Shown in pieces: positions 12,146-20,221 of a stretch of 64,000 nt of DNA. The DNA comes from Heterodera schachtii (lineage: Eukaryota > Nematoda > Chromadorea > Rhabditida > Heteroderidae). The translations under genes and the position numbers were made by a program. The stretch is from positions 251,577 through 315,576 of the forward strand of contig SIJG01000109.1 in the NCBI GenBank assembly GCA_023374025.1, read 5' to 3'. A model generated the notes under the pieces. It was not told the DNA's origin, did not search any database, and saw only the letters and a list, made by a program, of their open reading frames with translations. The stretch's first letter is position 1. The number at the start of each line of letters is the position of its first letter.

Positions 12146-13740
12146 AATTGTTTAATAATATCCATTCTCTATTTTATTTTTTATTTATTATAATTTTAAT
12201 ACAGATAATGAAAAGATTACTTTTAGAATTATTGTACATTTACACGAATAATTTTTAAAGTAAATCCATTATTTAATTAGAAGCTAGTTTTCATTTTTAA
12301 ATTTATAATTTATATTAGACTATTTTTCAGAAAAAAAATCTAAATATATATTGAATCACTGAATTATCTGCCTAGTATAGATAAAAAATTCAATATGCAA
12401 AAATAAGTAAATTGAAAAATTTAATATCACTAATTATATGATTTTTGTATATATTCGACTGGTAGATAATTGTAAATAAAAATTAAAAATAAGAAAAATT
12501 GGTTTACATGCAAAATATTATTGTTAATTGATTATTTGATAAAAATGAATTTAAATATTCATAGATTAAATAGGAAATAAAATATTATAGTTTTTTGATA
12601 AAAAAAAATAGACACGTTCTGACATATAAATTCATTAGATATAAAAATTTAATATAAAAGTCTATCAGTTTACACAATACAATTTAAAACTTAAAAGTTG
12701 GATCGACTTCATACTTTTTCGAAATTAACATGAATATTTAAAAATGCAAAATTGACTTAAGAGTGAAAAATAAAAAAATATTTATTGGTAACTAATTAAT
12801 TGCTTTTTGGTTACTAGCTATGTATTTACAATTAAAATTCTATTATAGTTCAAAACTAAACAAAATTATATTGCTTAAGAATAGTTAAATAAATTTAAAT
12901 TTACAAAAATTAAAAAATTATATAACTTAAGTGCAAACCTTATCACATACATAAACTCGGTAAAACTACATAAAAAGCTTGCTTATTTGTTTTTTAATAA
13001 TAAGTTTAAATTCTAGTGATCTTAGATTATGATTCTATTTACAATAATTATCGTTATTTGTTATTCATTGAATGTATGTTCTTAATATATATAATTTATT
13101 AAAATTAAAGCAATTCATAATTATTTTAATGTTGTAAAATTATAAAAAATATTAAACTAACTAATATAATCCAAAAAATTAAGTTATAAACCTCAGTAAA
13201 TTTAAATATATGAGTTTAAAGATTTTAGCAATGTTTTGAGAAATGAAATAACATTATTTGTTAAATTATTTATATCATATATAAAAACGAAATATTAATG
13301 TATTCTTGAATTTTTTACTTATTTCAAACACTAAGAAATTTATTTCTAAAATAAAAAAATAACTACGGATTTAGTCGTTGACTAAATTAAAAAAACTTTA
13401 TATACAAAATGAAAAACAAAACTTATCTGCCAATTAAAGTGAAATTACCTATTTAACAAATAGACACAAAGTTCAAAAATGGAATACTTTATAAAAAAAA
13501 ACTATTTTTATATGGTCTTGGACTTCATTACATGTGTGCTGCATTCTTTGCTAGAAATAATAATATTAATCGCTACAAAAAAAAGGATAACGCAAATATA
13601 AATCATTTATAAATTAACAATTTCTTACAAAATATAATGATGTAATTTGATTAGTTTTTATCTAATCAACATATCTAACAACTGAGCCAAATATTGTAAT
13701 ATGTATACATTTAATACAGTAAACAAAATAAATTTACTAA
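12146..13740. other. AT-rich intergenic DNA, nothing recognised
   Basis: Extremely AT-rich, with no credible open frame, RNA gene or repeat boundary that I can support. Confidence 0.55.
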
Positions 13741-13844
13741 TAACAATAAGCAAAATTGTGAAATCTCTAAAATATTATCTTAATACACATTTTTTAACAA
13801 ATTAATTAATCGAATATCATTAAAAGTCCCAAACATAAGATATT
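13741..13844 (+). repeat. Dispersed repeat interrupted by the GC-rich module
   Basis: These 104 bases match 42631-42734 without gaps; I count five mismatches. Similarity stops abruptly after AAACATAAGATATT: here the GC-rich module begins, whereas the other copy continues as CTATCTTGTCAAAA. The break at 13844/13845 is thus a natural left boundary for the inserted or rearranged DNA that follows. Confidence 0.8.
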
Positions 13845-13914
13845 GTAAGCCGGGACTCGGGTCTCGGCTACCGATTGGGATTGGATGGGAGAGGCTCCTC
13901 CCCATTGGAACGCA
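13844..13914 (+). repeat. 71-bp direct repeat, left copy of GC-rich module
   Basis: A GC-rich 71-base sequence (starts TGTAAGCCGGGACTCGGG, ends CATTGGAACGCA) is repeated without mismatch at 16132-16202. The pair brackets the GC-rich module like long terminal direct repeats, or like a substrate or product of homologous recombination. It contains GGGAGAGGCTCCTCCC, which can fold back on itself. It does not have the TG...CA ends of a typical LTR and is very short for one. Confidence 0.9.
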
Positions 13915-13936
13915 CACCGGGACTCCCCCTTTTAAG

Positions 13937-13957
13937 CGATGGCTTTCCCAGCCATCG
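13937..13957. repeat. 8-bp stem hairpin in GC-rich module
   Basis: CGATGGCT, loop TTCCC, AGCCATCG is a perfect short inverted repeat just inside the left 71-bp repeat. With the hairpin at 14155-14172 it suggests that this GC-rich segment may be transcribed as a structured RNA. Confidence 0.7.
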
Positions 13958-14042
13958 AGGTCAGTCAGTCAATTCTTCAGTCATCGCTCCCACTACTGGC
14001 CCTCCCCCTAAGCCGACCGATGGGACGGAGCCTTTCCGCGGG

Positions 14043-14802
14043 GGCTACGGCCCAGTCTAACAATCCGTCGGTGAACGGAGGAGATCGATCTCAGGGGTGG
14101 AATTAAGCAGGCCGAATCCCGAAACCCGGCACGGCTTAACTGGTAGCACCGGATGGTTGTCGAATGACAACCTTTCCACCGACCTCGGGATGGATTCGGG
14201 AGACGGTCGACCATTTTTTTCCCCCATTTTTTTTTCTCTGTCTTCCCCATTGTACAATTTCATTATTTTATAAATTATATGTGCACATTTTCATTTTGTA
14301 TTGTGGCGCCTGTTGGTTAGGGAGTATTCTGCGCAGGGGCGACAGCCCAACATAACAAATCCGGCCGGATTAAAAACTAAATTATGCCGCTCAAATCTCG
14401 AAAAATAAATAAGAGCGAGATAATTCAATTTCAAGCTAAAGCTAAAAATTCCGACCGACGAAAATTCCGGCCGATGCACAAAATATACCGCTCAAATTTC
14501 GAACACAAAAAGAAAAGAGAAATCTTAAGAGCGATGCCATTCAAATTTAAGCCAAATGGGTAGTAAAACAGGTCAAATACTAAATCATTCAAGGCTCAAA
14601 ATATGCCAAATTTCAATTTAAATATGGCCCAACTCAAAATAAAATTGATCCGCGCGCGGGCGACAGCCCAATATAACAAATCTGCTAAAGATTAGAGGCA
14701 AAATAAACATTTCAAAGTGGCCCAAATAGAGACTAAATCAGCCCTAAAATATGGCCAAATTTTCAACGAACAATTTTGGGCGACAGCATAGTCTAAAATT
14801 AC
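14043..14802 (+). repeat. Four copies of a ~25-bp motif in a degenerate array
   Basis: The motif is of the form GGCGACAGCCCAATATAACA followed by AATCYG. It occurs at about 14043-14067 (most diverged), 14338-14363, 14659-14684 and 14779-14802. Between copies, other blocks recur: CGCTCAAATYTCGAA (14389 and 14492) and AAATCAGCCCTAAAATATGG (14734 and 14916). This is a degenerate, unevenly spaced repeat array rather than a clean tandem repeat. No coding potential is seen. Confidence 0.65.
14155..14172. repeat. 7-bp stem hairpin in GC-rich module
   Basis: GGTTGTC, tetraloop GAAT, GACAACC: a perfect stem-loop within the GC-rich segment 13915-14220. It may be part of a folded RNA or a single-strand recognition site; no known family was recognised. 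Confidence 0.65.
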
Positions 14803-15215
14803 TGAGGTTAATTAATTCCAGTACATTAAATTTAAGCCAAAAATGAGGCAAAACAAAAATAATTTTCAGGCCCAAAATTCAAAGAAATTTATAAGTGGCA
14901 CAAATTCAATAGCGAAATCAGCCCTAAAATATGGCAAAATCAAAGTAAATTAAAAAAAAAATGGCCCAACGCAAAAGCGAAAAAAAAAGCAAATAAATGC
15001 CAAAGTATTTGAAAAAGGGTGTATACGGTAATTATACAGTAGGAAAAATTTGCACTTTGTCCACCCATTCCCCCCCATTTTTTTTTCTCCGCCATTTTCC
15101 CAGCGTTCCCCCGCCCCGCTGATGGCCAACGCCGATAAAAATGCTAATGCATCGGCGGCGGTGATTGTTGCAATTTCCCCCCCCCCCCCCCTTGCCCTGC
15201 CCCTTCCATTCCACA

Positions 15216-15843
15216 ATGGACCAACGGCGTCGCTTCTTCGGGGGCGTTCACAGCGGACATTCACTTGGCCATTCCTCCGCTCATGTGGCGGCAGCATTTG
15301 ATCATGAGCCCTTCTTTATTCGCGTTGGAAACGACATGCTGCAGGGCTTGGATTTGCCGCGTAATCTCGCAGTTGGCGACACGCTGGTGATTGTTGGCTA
15401 CTACTGGCGAGCAGCATTCGAACGTGTGGCGCAAATTGGGCATCCCACGTTGCCCGGCTGGCTCCATCAAGGCCAAATCGTGCGACAAGCGGAGGCGCAG
15501 TCGGTGCAAAGCGTTGTCCTGGTGCCGTCTTTCATCATGCCAGGAGTTGTCAGGGCCATCAACAACGGCAGACACCAGGGTTTTTTTTATTTTTTTTCGG
15601 ATTGTTTGTTCCATCAACGTCCTTGTGAACGGGCGTGTCCACACCCTCGCAAAACGCAACATGCACGAAAACGTAATTGAGCACTTAGAAGTGGGCCAAA
15701 ATGTGCAGCTGCATGTGATGGAAGTGCCGGCGGGCTGGTGGTGTGCTCGAAACTACATCCTCCCGCCAAATGCACTCCTTGGCACCGGGATGGAATGGCA
15801 GTCGAACGGAGGGGAAGTCTTTCCCCTGTGGTTGGAGATTTGA
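15216..15843 (+). pseudogene. Galectin-like protein, frame broken
   Basis: The ATG at 15216 opens a frame reading to about 15590. The sensible frame then shifts by one across a T-rich stretch (15581-15598) and runs to the stop at 15841-15843, giving roughly 200 residues in all. I see three galectin-like blocks in family order: LPRNLAVGDTLVIVGYYW (opening strands of the beta-sandwich), VPSFIMPGVVRAINNG (like the family's hfnpRf...vvRNs...g), and VLVNGRVHTLAKRN followed by IEHLEVGQNVQLHVMEV (like vNG..f..f.hR.....i..l.v.Gdv.l..v). The family's W..E..R stretch between blocks two and three is missing, at the T-rich break, and the H.NPR sugar-contact residues are not conserved. Sugar binding is therefore doubtful. 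The break may be a frameshift, an unrecognised intron or a sequencing error in a T run. Composition is much GC-richer than the surroundings, which suggests origin elsewhere. The galectin assignment is an inference from pattern; moderate confidence at best. Confidence 0.45.
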
Positions 15844-16000
15844 GGAGGGAAGAAGTGGGCGGTGGTGATGAGAAAAGGGCGAAATGGGGAGAAGATGAGG
15901 AGAGAAGAGAAGGGAATGGAAGGGGAAGAGGCGAGAGCGAAGGAAGACTGAAGGGAAGTGGCAAACAAGAAAGTGAGAGAGAAAGGAATGGCAGGAAGTA
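15844..16000 (+). repeat. Purine-rich tail after the galectin-like frame
   Basis: Almost pure A/G on the plus strand (GAGGAGGGAAGAAG..., GAGAGAAGAGAAGGGAATGG). The long open frames on both strands here are compositional shadows. It may be the 3' untranslated part of the preceding gene or a simple repeat. Confidence 0.7.
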
Positions 16001-16131
16001 AAAAGGCAATTAATTTGAGATAATGCGCGAAATTGGTCTTTGGGTGAGAGGTTTGGCGGCGCAGAAGGATTACTGCGCAAAATTACGCGTAAGTTGAGGA
16101 ACCAGGGACTGTTCCTGCCCTGGGGTGGAGG

Positions 16132-16202
16132 TGTAAGCCGGGACTCGGGTCTCGGCTACCGATTGGGATTGGATGGGAGAGGCTCCTCCCCATTGGAACG
16201 CA
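16132..16202 (+). repeat. 71-bp direct repeat, right copy of GC-rich module
   Basis: Identical to 13844-13914. It is immediately followed by the left palindrome arm, sharing the bases CA at 16201-16202. The opposite, right arm of the palindrome has no copy of this repeat at its outer end, so the module flanks only one side. Confidence 0.9.
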
Positions 16203-18805
16203 ATTCGGCTTTTATTCTTTGCTCAGATAAATTAATTAAATCATGTTTTTACAAAATTTAAATTATATGTTAATTTTTTTTACTTAAATTTTAAAGACAA
16301 ATTATTTATGGTTTCCGTCATCACCTAAAATATGGTAAAATTATTTTTATAATGTTAATTAATTGAATATATTCTTGGATTGATCCTCCACTATACGGGA
16401 TTTTTTGAGCGATTCGTTTTATATATTTTCATTATAAAATTGTTTATTAATTGGGTTTCTTTAAAAAAAAGTTCATATATTTTAATGAAAAATATCTTTA
16501 ATATAAATAATAAATATCATGGATATTTGATTTTACTCATTGTGCTTGAAAAGCAATACATTAAATTGAATTTCTAATTATAAATGCAGGTTAAATTAAT
16601 TTTTTAATTATAAAAATGACTCTTGGTAATTTATTGTATGTATTAATTTATTTTTTTAAATTTTCATCTTTCGTTTAAAGCTATTTAGCGTGCATTTTTA
16701 AAGGTTTTTAAAATTTAAAGTAGAAATTTTTTAAAACAATCAAAAGATCACAAGACTTTGATTGGTATTTCTTATAATTACTTAATTCTAACAAAAATGG
16801 TATCATTCTATTTTTGGTTATAATTGTTTTAATATTTATTAGAGTGAAATAATTTGTGAAATCGATAAATTAAAATCATAACAATAACTGCTTTTTAAAT
16901 ATGATCATTGTTATTTTGATGCTTTTATTTTGTTAGTCAATTTCCGTTTAATATAAATTATATATTGATTAGAACAGTTGGGCGCATTTATTATTTATAA
17001 ATATAGAAAATGCATTTTTAATGAATTTTTGAATTAAATAATTTTTTTTTTGTAATTTTTAATTATTCTCGTGAAGTCATACCGATATTAGTTCCTTTTG
17101 TTTCTTGATAACTTACAGCATATTTTTTAAATTCCACTTCGTATTTCGTGAAATTTTTATTTTAAAATTTAGTTATTTTGTCAATAACTTTATATTTTCA
17201 CGATATTGGTTAAGAATAAGAATTGTAAAATTTTAAAATTAATTCCTATGAGATTTAAAAATAACACAATAATAGTGCATAATATTTTTTTCACGAAACC
17301 TTTATTTAGTTATTTTAATAAATTTTGATAAATATTCATAATTACCAACAAAAAGGCAGTAAAAGAAAAATATATCCTGAGAATTGAAAAATCTCAAAAA
17401 ACTGGTAAGAAATTAAAAATAAAAGAAAATTGTTTTAAAAAGCATAACTCTTAGCCGAAAATCTTTGAACTTTGCCCTCGGAAACGCTTGAAAGATTTTT
17501 TTTATTCATTTTATTTTTAATCGTTAATTTGTTTTGCATCAGTCCTCCAACTATTTATTTATTCGTTTTTTTAATTAAAATTATTGAGATTTTTATTGCT
17601 TTGTGTTGATATGTATATTTATTTTTTAAATTATTAGTAACTTAAAGGATGATTTTAAAGTGCGCCATAAAATATTAAATTTACATATTTTTATGCAAAT
17701 TATTTACAATTTTATGAAGCTTTTATATTTTTTATTTATTACTCATGAGGTTTTATAAGTGTAAGTCGCGTTGCTCTAATGCAGCATTTCTTTTATGTTT
17801 TTGTTTTTATATCTCACAGTTTCAATAAAAATCTTTTTAGATAAAATATAATATATAGAGAAATTAATGTATAATATTCTCAATTCTTTATTTGCTGCCA
17901 ATTTGCAAAACAATTTTTTTATATATTTAGCAGGAATTAAAATTTTGCATTTCAAAATGTCTTTAAATTTTAATAAATATTTATCGCCTCATATAAAAAT
18001 AAATAGGTATTTTTATTTTAAAGAAACTTTTCCATCATATATGTCTATGCTTTATTAAGTAATTTTTTTATTGAGGTTTTTCATATTTAAAGGATAATTC
18101 GGTATAATATAAGATAATAAATTTCTTATGTTTATATGAAAATTACATTATTTATTAAGATATTACATTTATTATCTAATACTCATGATCCCGACAACTT
18201 AATCCCCCCGACAACTTTTCGCGGGCCCCCCCCCCAACAATTGGTCAGTTGTCAGCCGGACCCCGGGAGAGGAAGTGGACACAGTCAATTGGCGCGCGCG
18301 GACCTCCCGCTGTTGTCTCCCCCCCCCCCCCCGTGTATTAAAAGTGTTGAATTTCAATTTTATTTGCACAAAATTTGAAATGTTCGCCCATTGATTATTA
18401 ATATGGCATTTCATCCGTGCCTTCCCGGTCTTTTTTCCAGAGGTCGCTCATTCATCCTTCCTTTTCCAATCATTCATCCTTCTTTTTCCACGCCGCCAAT
18501 CGTCCTCCTCCTCTCAAAAAGAAACGCCGCGAGCCATCATATGAGTAGCAGCATACGAAGGTGAAAAGCGATCAGTCGGGGAAGGGGAACGCGGCGACTC
18601 GGACTCGGTCAAAGAGTTCTGAAAAACAATTAGAAATTTTTAATATTTTTATGGTTTATGTAAAAAAGTTTAAAGATTCATAAGAATTGCATTAAAATTA
18701 TACGATACCGCTGAACACTAAAAATCCAACCAATTACGCAATCGAGCTAAAACATTCTTTTTGTAAAATTTGGTCATATCAAATAAACATGTTTTTCTTG
18801 CTAAA
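16201..18805 (+). repeat. Left arm of ~2.6-kb near-perfect palindrome
   Basis: The reverse complement of this arm is found at 20222-22828, with only scattered substitutions (near 16520, 16564, 16815 and 17082) and length differences in homopolymers (C run 18319-18332 against a 17-base G run at 20695-20711). Identity is above 99% by eye. Position sums stay at 39027-39030 along the arms, so they are collinear throughout. Most of the arm is AT-rich; 18187-18620 is GC-rich. Outer edge: CAATTCGGCTTTTATTC; inner edge: TTTTTCTTGCTAAA. No transposase is visible. Either a very recent inverted duplication or ongoing gene conversion would explain the identity. Confidence 0.93.
18187..18618 (-). other. 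GC-rich segment of left arm with exon candidate
   Basis: Mirror copy of 20409-20840. On the minus strand, 18618 down to 18514 is a 34-codon Ser/Pro-rich open stretch ending in TGA and preceded by a TTTTTCAG acceptor-like sequence (see 20409-20513). Farther on lie the C run at 18319-18332 and the GACAACTT repeats at 18194-18220. It cannot be both an active exon and a duplicate without transcription data; I report it as a duplicated candidate. Confidence 0.4.
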
Positions 18806-18908
18806 CAGATCTTGGCACATTTTGTTTTATATTGGTTTTTCCCAATCCCTCTTTTCACTGTTTTCCATGTGATTAAAGTCCCACTTTTTTCGCCATTTTT
18901 CAATTTTC

Positions 18909-19460
18909 CGATTGATTTTTCCTTGGAAATGTTTCGAATTTTCTATTCTCTTCCCTTAAATTCATTCTTTAAGCGTGTAAAATTTGCAAATTCGTTGTCA
19001 GCAGTAAAGTTTTGGTGTGGAATCGAAGCCTTACCAACCGTCAAAAAAAGCGACGAGCAACCGCCTGAAAAACCTATGCCGGTGCAAATGCCATTGGCAG
19101 CCGATTTTGCGGGAGGATTTGGAGGGACACGATTTAAAGTGAACAAAGGGGAAGTGATCAGAGGAAACGTGGAAATTGAAGATAACCCCAGTGGAGAACA
19201 GATACAAGCGGGGCCGATGGGAAATGTTGGATTATTCGAAGGGCGATCAACACGCGAGCAAAAGGACGAGGAGCAGAAGGGGTCGGGAGGATACCATAAG
19301 AGTAGAACAAAAATTATCAAATTTTAATTTAAGCGAAAATGGAAACGTGCGATTAATTGAAAATACGATGATCAAAATACTAAGTGTAAAAAAGGATTCG
19401 AAATTTATTCTAGGTCAAGTGATTGGAATCAACGAAAATTCTGCGATGGATAGGTACTAA
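18909..19460 (+). CDS. Unrecognised protein, probably one frameshift or intron
   Basis: One frame, open from 18770 and coding-looking from about 18990, ends at 19327. A second frame, open from 19176 to 19460, takes over near 19275-19290, next to the short G runs AAGGGGTCGGGAGG. Joined by a one-base shift this would be a protein of about 150 residues: a possible signal or unspliced N-terminal part (18909-19010), a Pro/Glu-rich stretch (DEQPPEKPMPVQMPL), then a mixed polar domain containing FGGTRFKVNKGEVIRGNVEI, and a C-terminal part with IKILSVKKDSKFILGQV. GTTGTCAG at about 18994-19001 is acceptor-like, so the real exon may start there. No family was recognised. It has the balanced amino-acid use of real protein, unlike chance frames in this window. 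Confidence 0.4.
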
Positions 19461-19491
19461 ATTTGAAAAGGTTTTGCATTAAATGGAACCG

Positions 19492-19619
19492 CATAACAAT
19501 AGATTCTTAGCCACACCGAAAATTCTCAAGGTTGCAAAAGCAGTGACTGTTATTTACACTCTCCCAATGTCTTATTATAATTTGCATTTCTTCAGTGTGA
19601 CCAAAAACCTATTGTTATG
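19492..19619. mobile_element. Small 128-bp inverted-repeat (MITE-like) element
   Basis: The ends are exact inverted 11-mers, CATAACAATAG (19492-19502) and CTATTGTTATG (19609-19619). Imperfect complementarity continues inward (CTTAGCCACACCGAA against the reverse complement TTTGGTCACACTGAA). It is a MITE-like hairpin lying almost at the palindrome centre. No clear target duplication is seen, so it could also be a transcribed hairpin. Confidence 0.5.
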
Positions 19620-19870
19620 AATTTTGGGTATTAAATGTGCGATGAATGAGGAGACGGATAAATCCTAAGTAATAAGCGTCAGTAACGCTGTAGTGCAAAA
19701 TAGGAGATTAACAGGCCAAAGATGGGCGGGCGTTTGCCACCCTCGCTATTTAAATGTCTCATTTCGCTCTTGATATTCATTTTAATAAACACATTTTCGT
19801 TTAAATTAAAATATTCATTTTTGCCATTGAATGTTAATTTTTAGCTGCATTTACACTTTCAACCCGCAAA

Positions 19871-20110
19871 ATGGAACAAAAAAGAGGACCGAAGTTATCC
19901 CCATGGAGACAGGCACAAAAACAAAGCGAAAAGGAGGCAAAACAAGCTCGACTGTACGAACGTTTAAGAATGAGAAAAGAGAAGGAACTAAAGAAGGAGA
20001 TGCTCAAGAAATTGCGAGAGGAAACGAAAAAGGCCCGTGTGGAAATTCATGGCGGTGAAACGGTGGTCGGAATTTTTTTTACAAAAGTGGGTTTAATTAT
20101 TTTCAAATAA
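19871..20110 (+). CDS. Small Lys/Glu-rich helical protein, unrecognised
   Basis: 79 codons from the ATG at 19871, chosen because it opens the charged segment right after AACCCGCAAA. Residues 6-52 are a strongly charged, probably helical or coiled-coil stretch (QSEKEAKQARLYERLRMRKE, then KELKKEMLKKLREETKKARV). The C-terminal end (GIFFTKVGLIIFK) may be read-through into an intron, because AAAAG/GTGGGT-like donor sequence lies at about 20080-20088. No family was recognised. Composition differs clearly from the AT-rich chance frames nearby. It may belong to one transcript with the frames at 18909-19460 and the exon candidate at 20409-20513; frame continuity could not be established. Confidence 0.4.
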   Translation: MEQKRGPKLSPWRQAQKQSEKEAKQARLYERLRMRKEKELKKEMLKKLREETKKARVEIHGGETVVGIFFTKVGLIIFK

Positions 20111-20221
20111 ATATTTTATAAAGTTTAACTGAATTCACAAAAAGTTAGTGTAAGAGTATGTTTTTAAGTTCAGCCAAAATGTAAAAAACAAAATTTTCCG
20201 CGTCCGAGTTCATCTTTGGTA

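Larger units (their letters stand above)
13845..16201 (+). mobile_element. GC-rich module bounded by 71-bp direct repeats
   Basis: A compositional island in otherwise ~80% AT DNA, with a sharp left edge at 13844/13845 defined by loss of homology to 42631-42734. In order it holds: the left 71-bp repeat; a hairpin-rich GC segment (13915-14220); an array of recurring motifs (14043-14960); a galectin-like broken open frame (15216-15843); a purine-rich tail (15844-16000); and the right 71-bp repeat, which abuts the palindrome arm. No transposase or reverse transcriptase is visible. It could be a non-autonomous element that captured a host gene, or a duplicated genic fragment. A 15-base C run lies at 15177-15191. 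Confidence 0.55.
18806..20221. other. Unique spacer of the palindrome
   Basis: These 1,416 bases lie between the two arms and are not themselves mirrored. They are less AT-rich than the arms' AT part and contain coding-looking stretches (18909-19460 and 19871-20110) plus a small inverted-repeat element (19492-19619). About 19640-19800 has no open frame; it includes TATTTAAAT (19748-19756), about 115 bases before the second frame, which could be a promoter element but is not proven. Confidence 0.8.

Noticed and set aside
13845..14220. Hammerhead-type ribozyme, tRNA or snRNA in the GC-rich segment
   Set aside because: Hairpins are present, but neither the conserved CTGATGA...GAAA core nor a cloverleaf or snRNA motif was found.
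14950..16080. Overlapping long frames on both strands around the galectin-like region and its purine-rich tail
   Set aside because: Shadows of GC-rich and GA-rich composition (Ser/Pro/Phe or Gly/Arg runs); only the plus-strand 15216-15843 reading shows family-like blocks.
18718..18903. 61-codon minus-strand basic frame crossing the inner edge of the left arm
   Set aside because: Its second half is mirrored in the right arm but its first half is not. There is no family resemblance, so it is probably chance.
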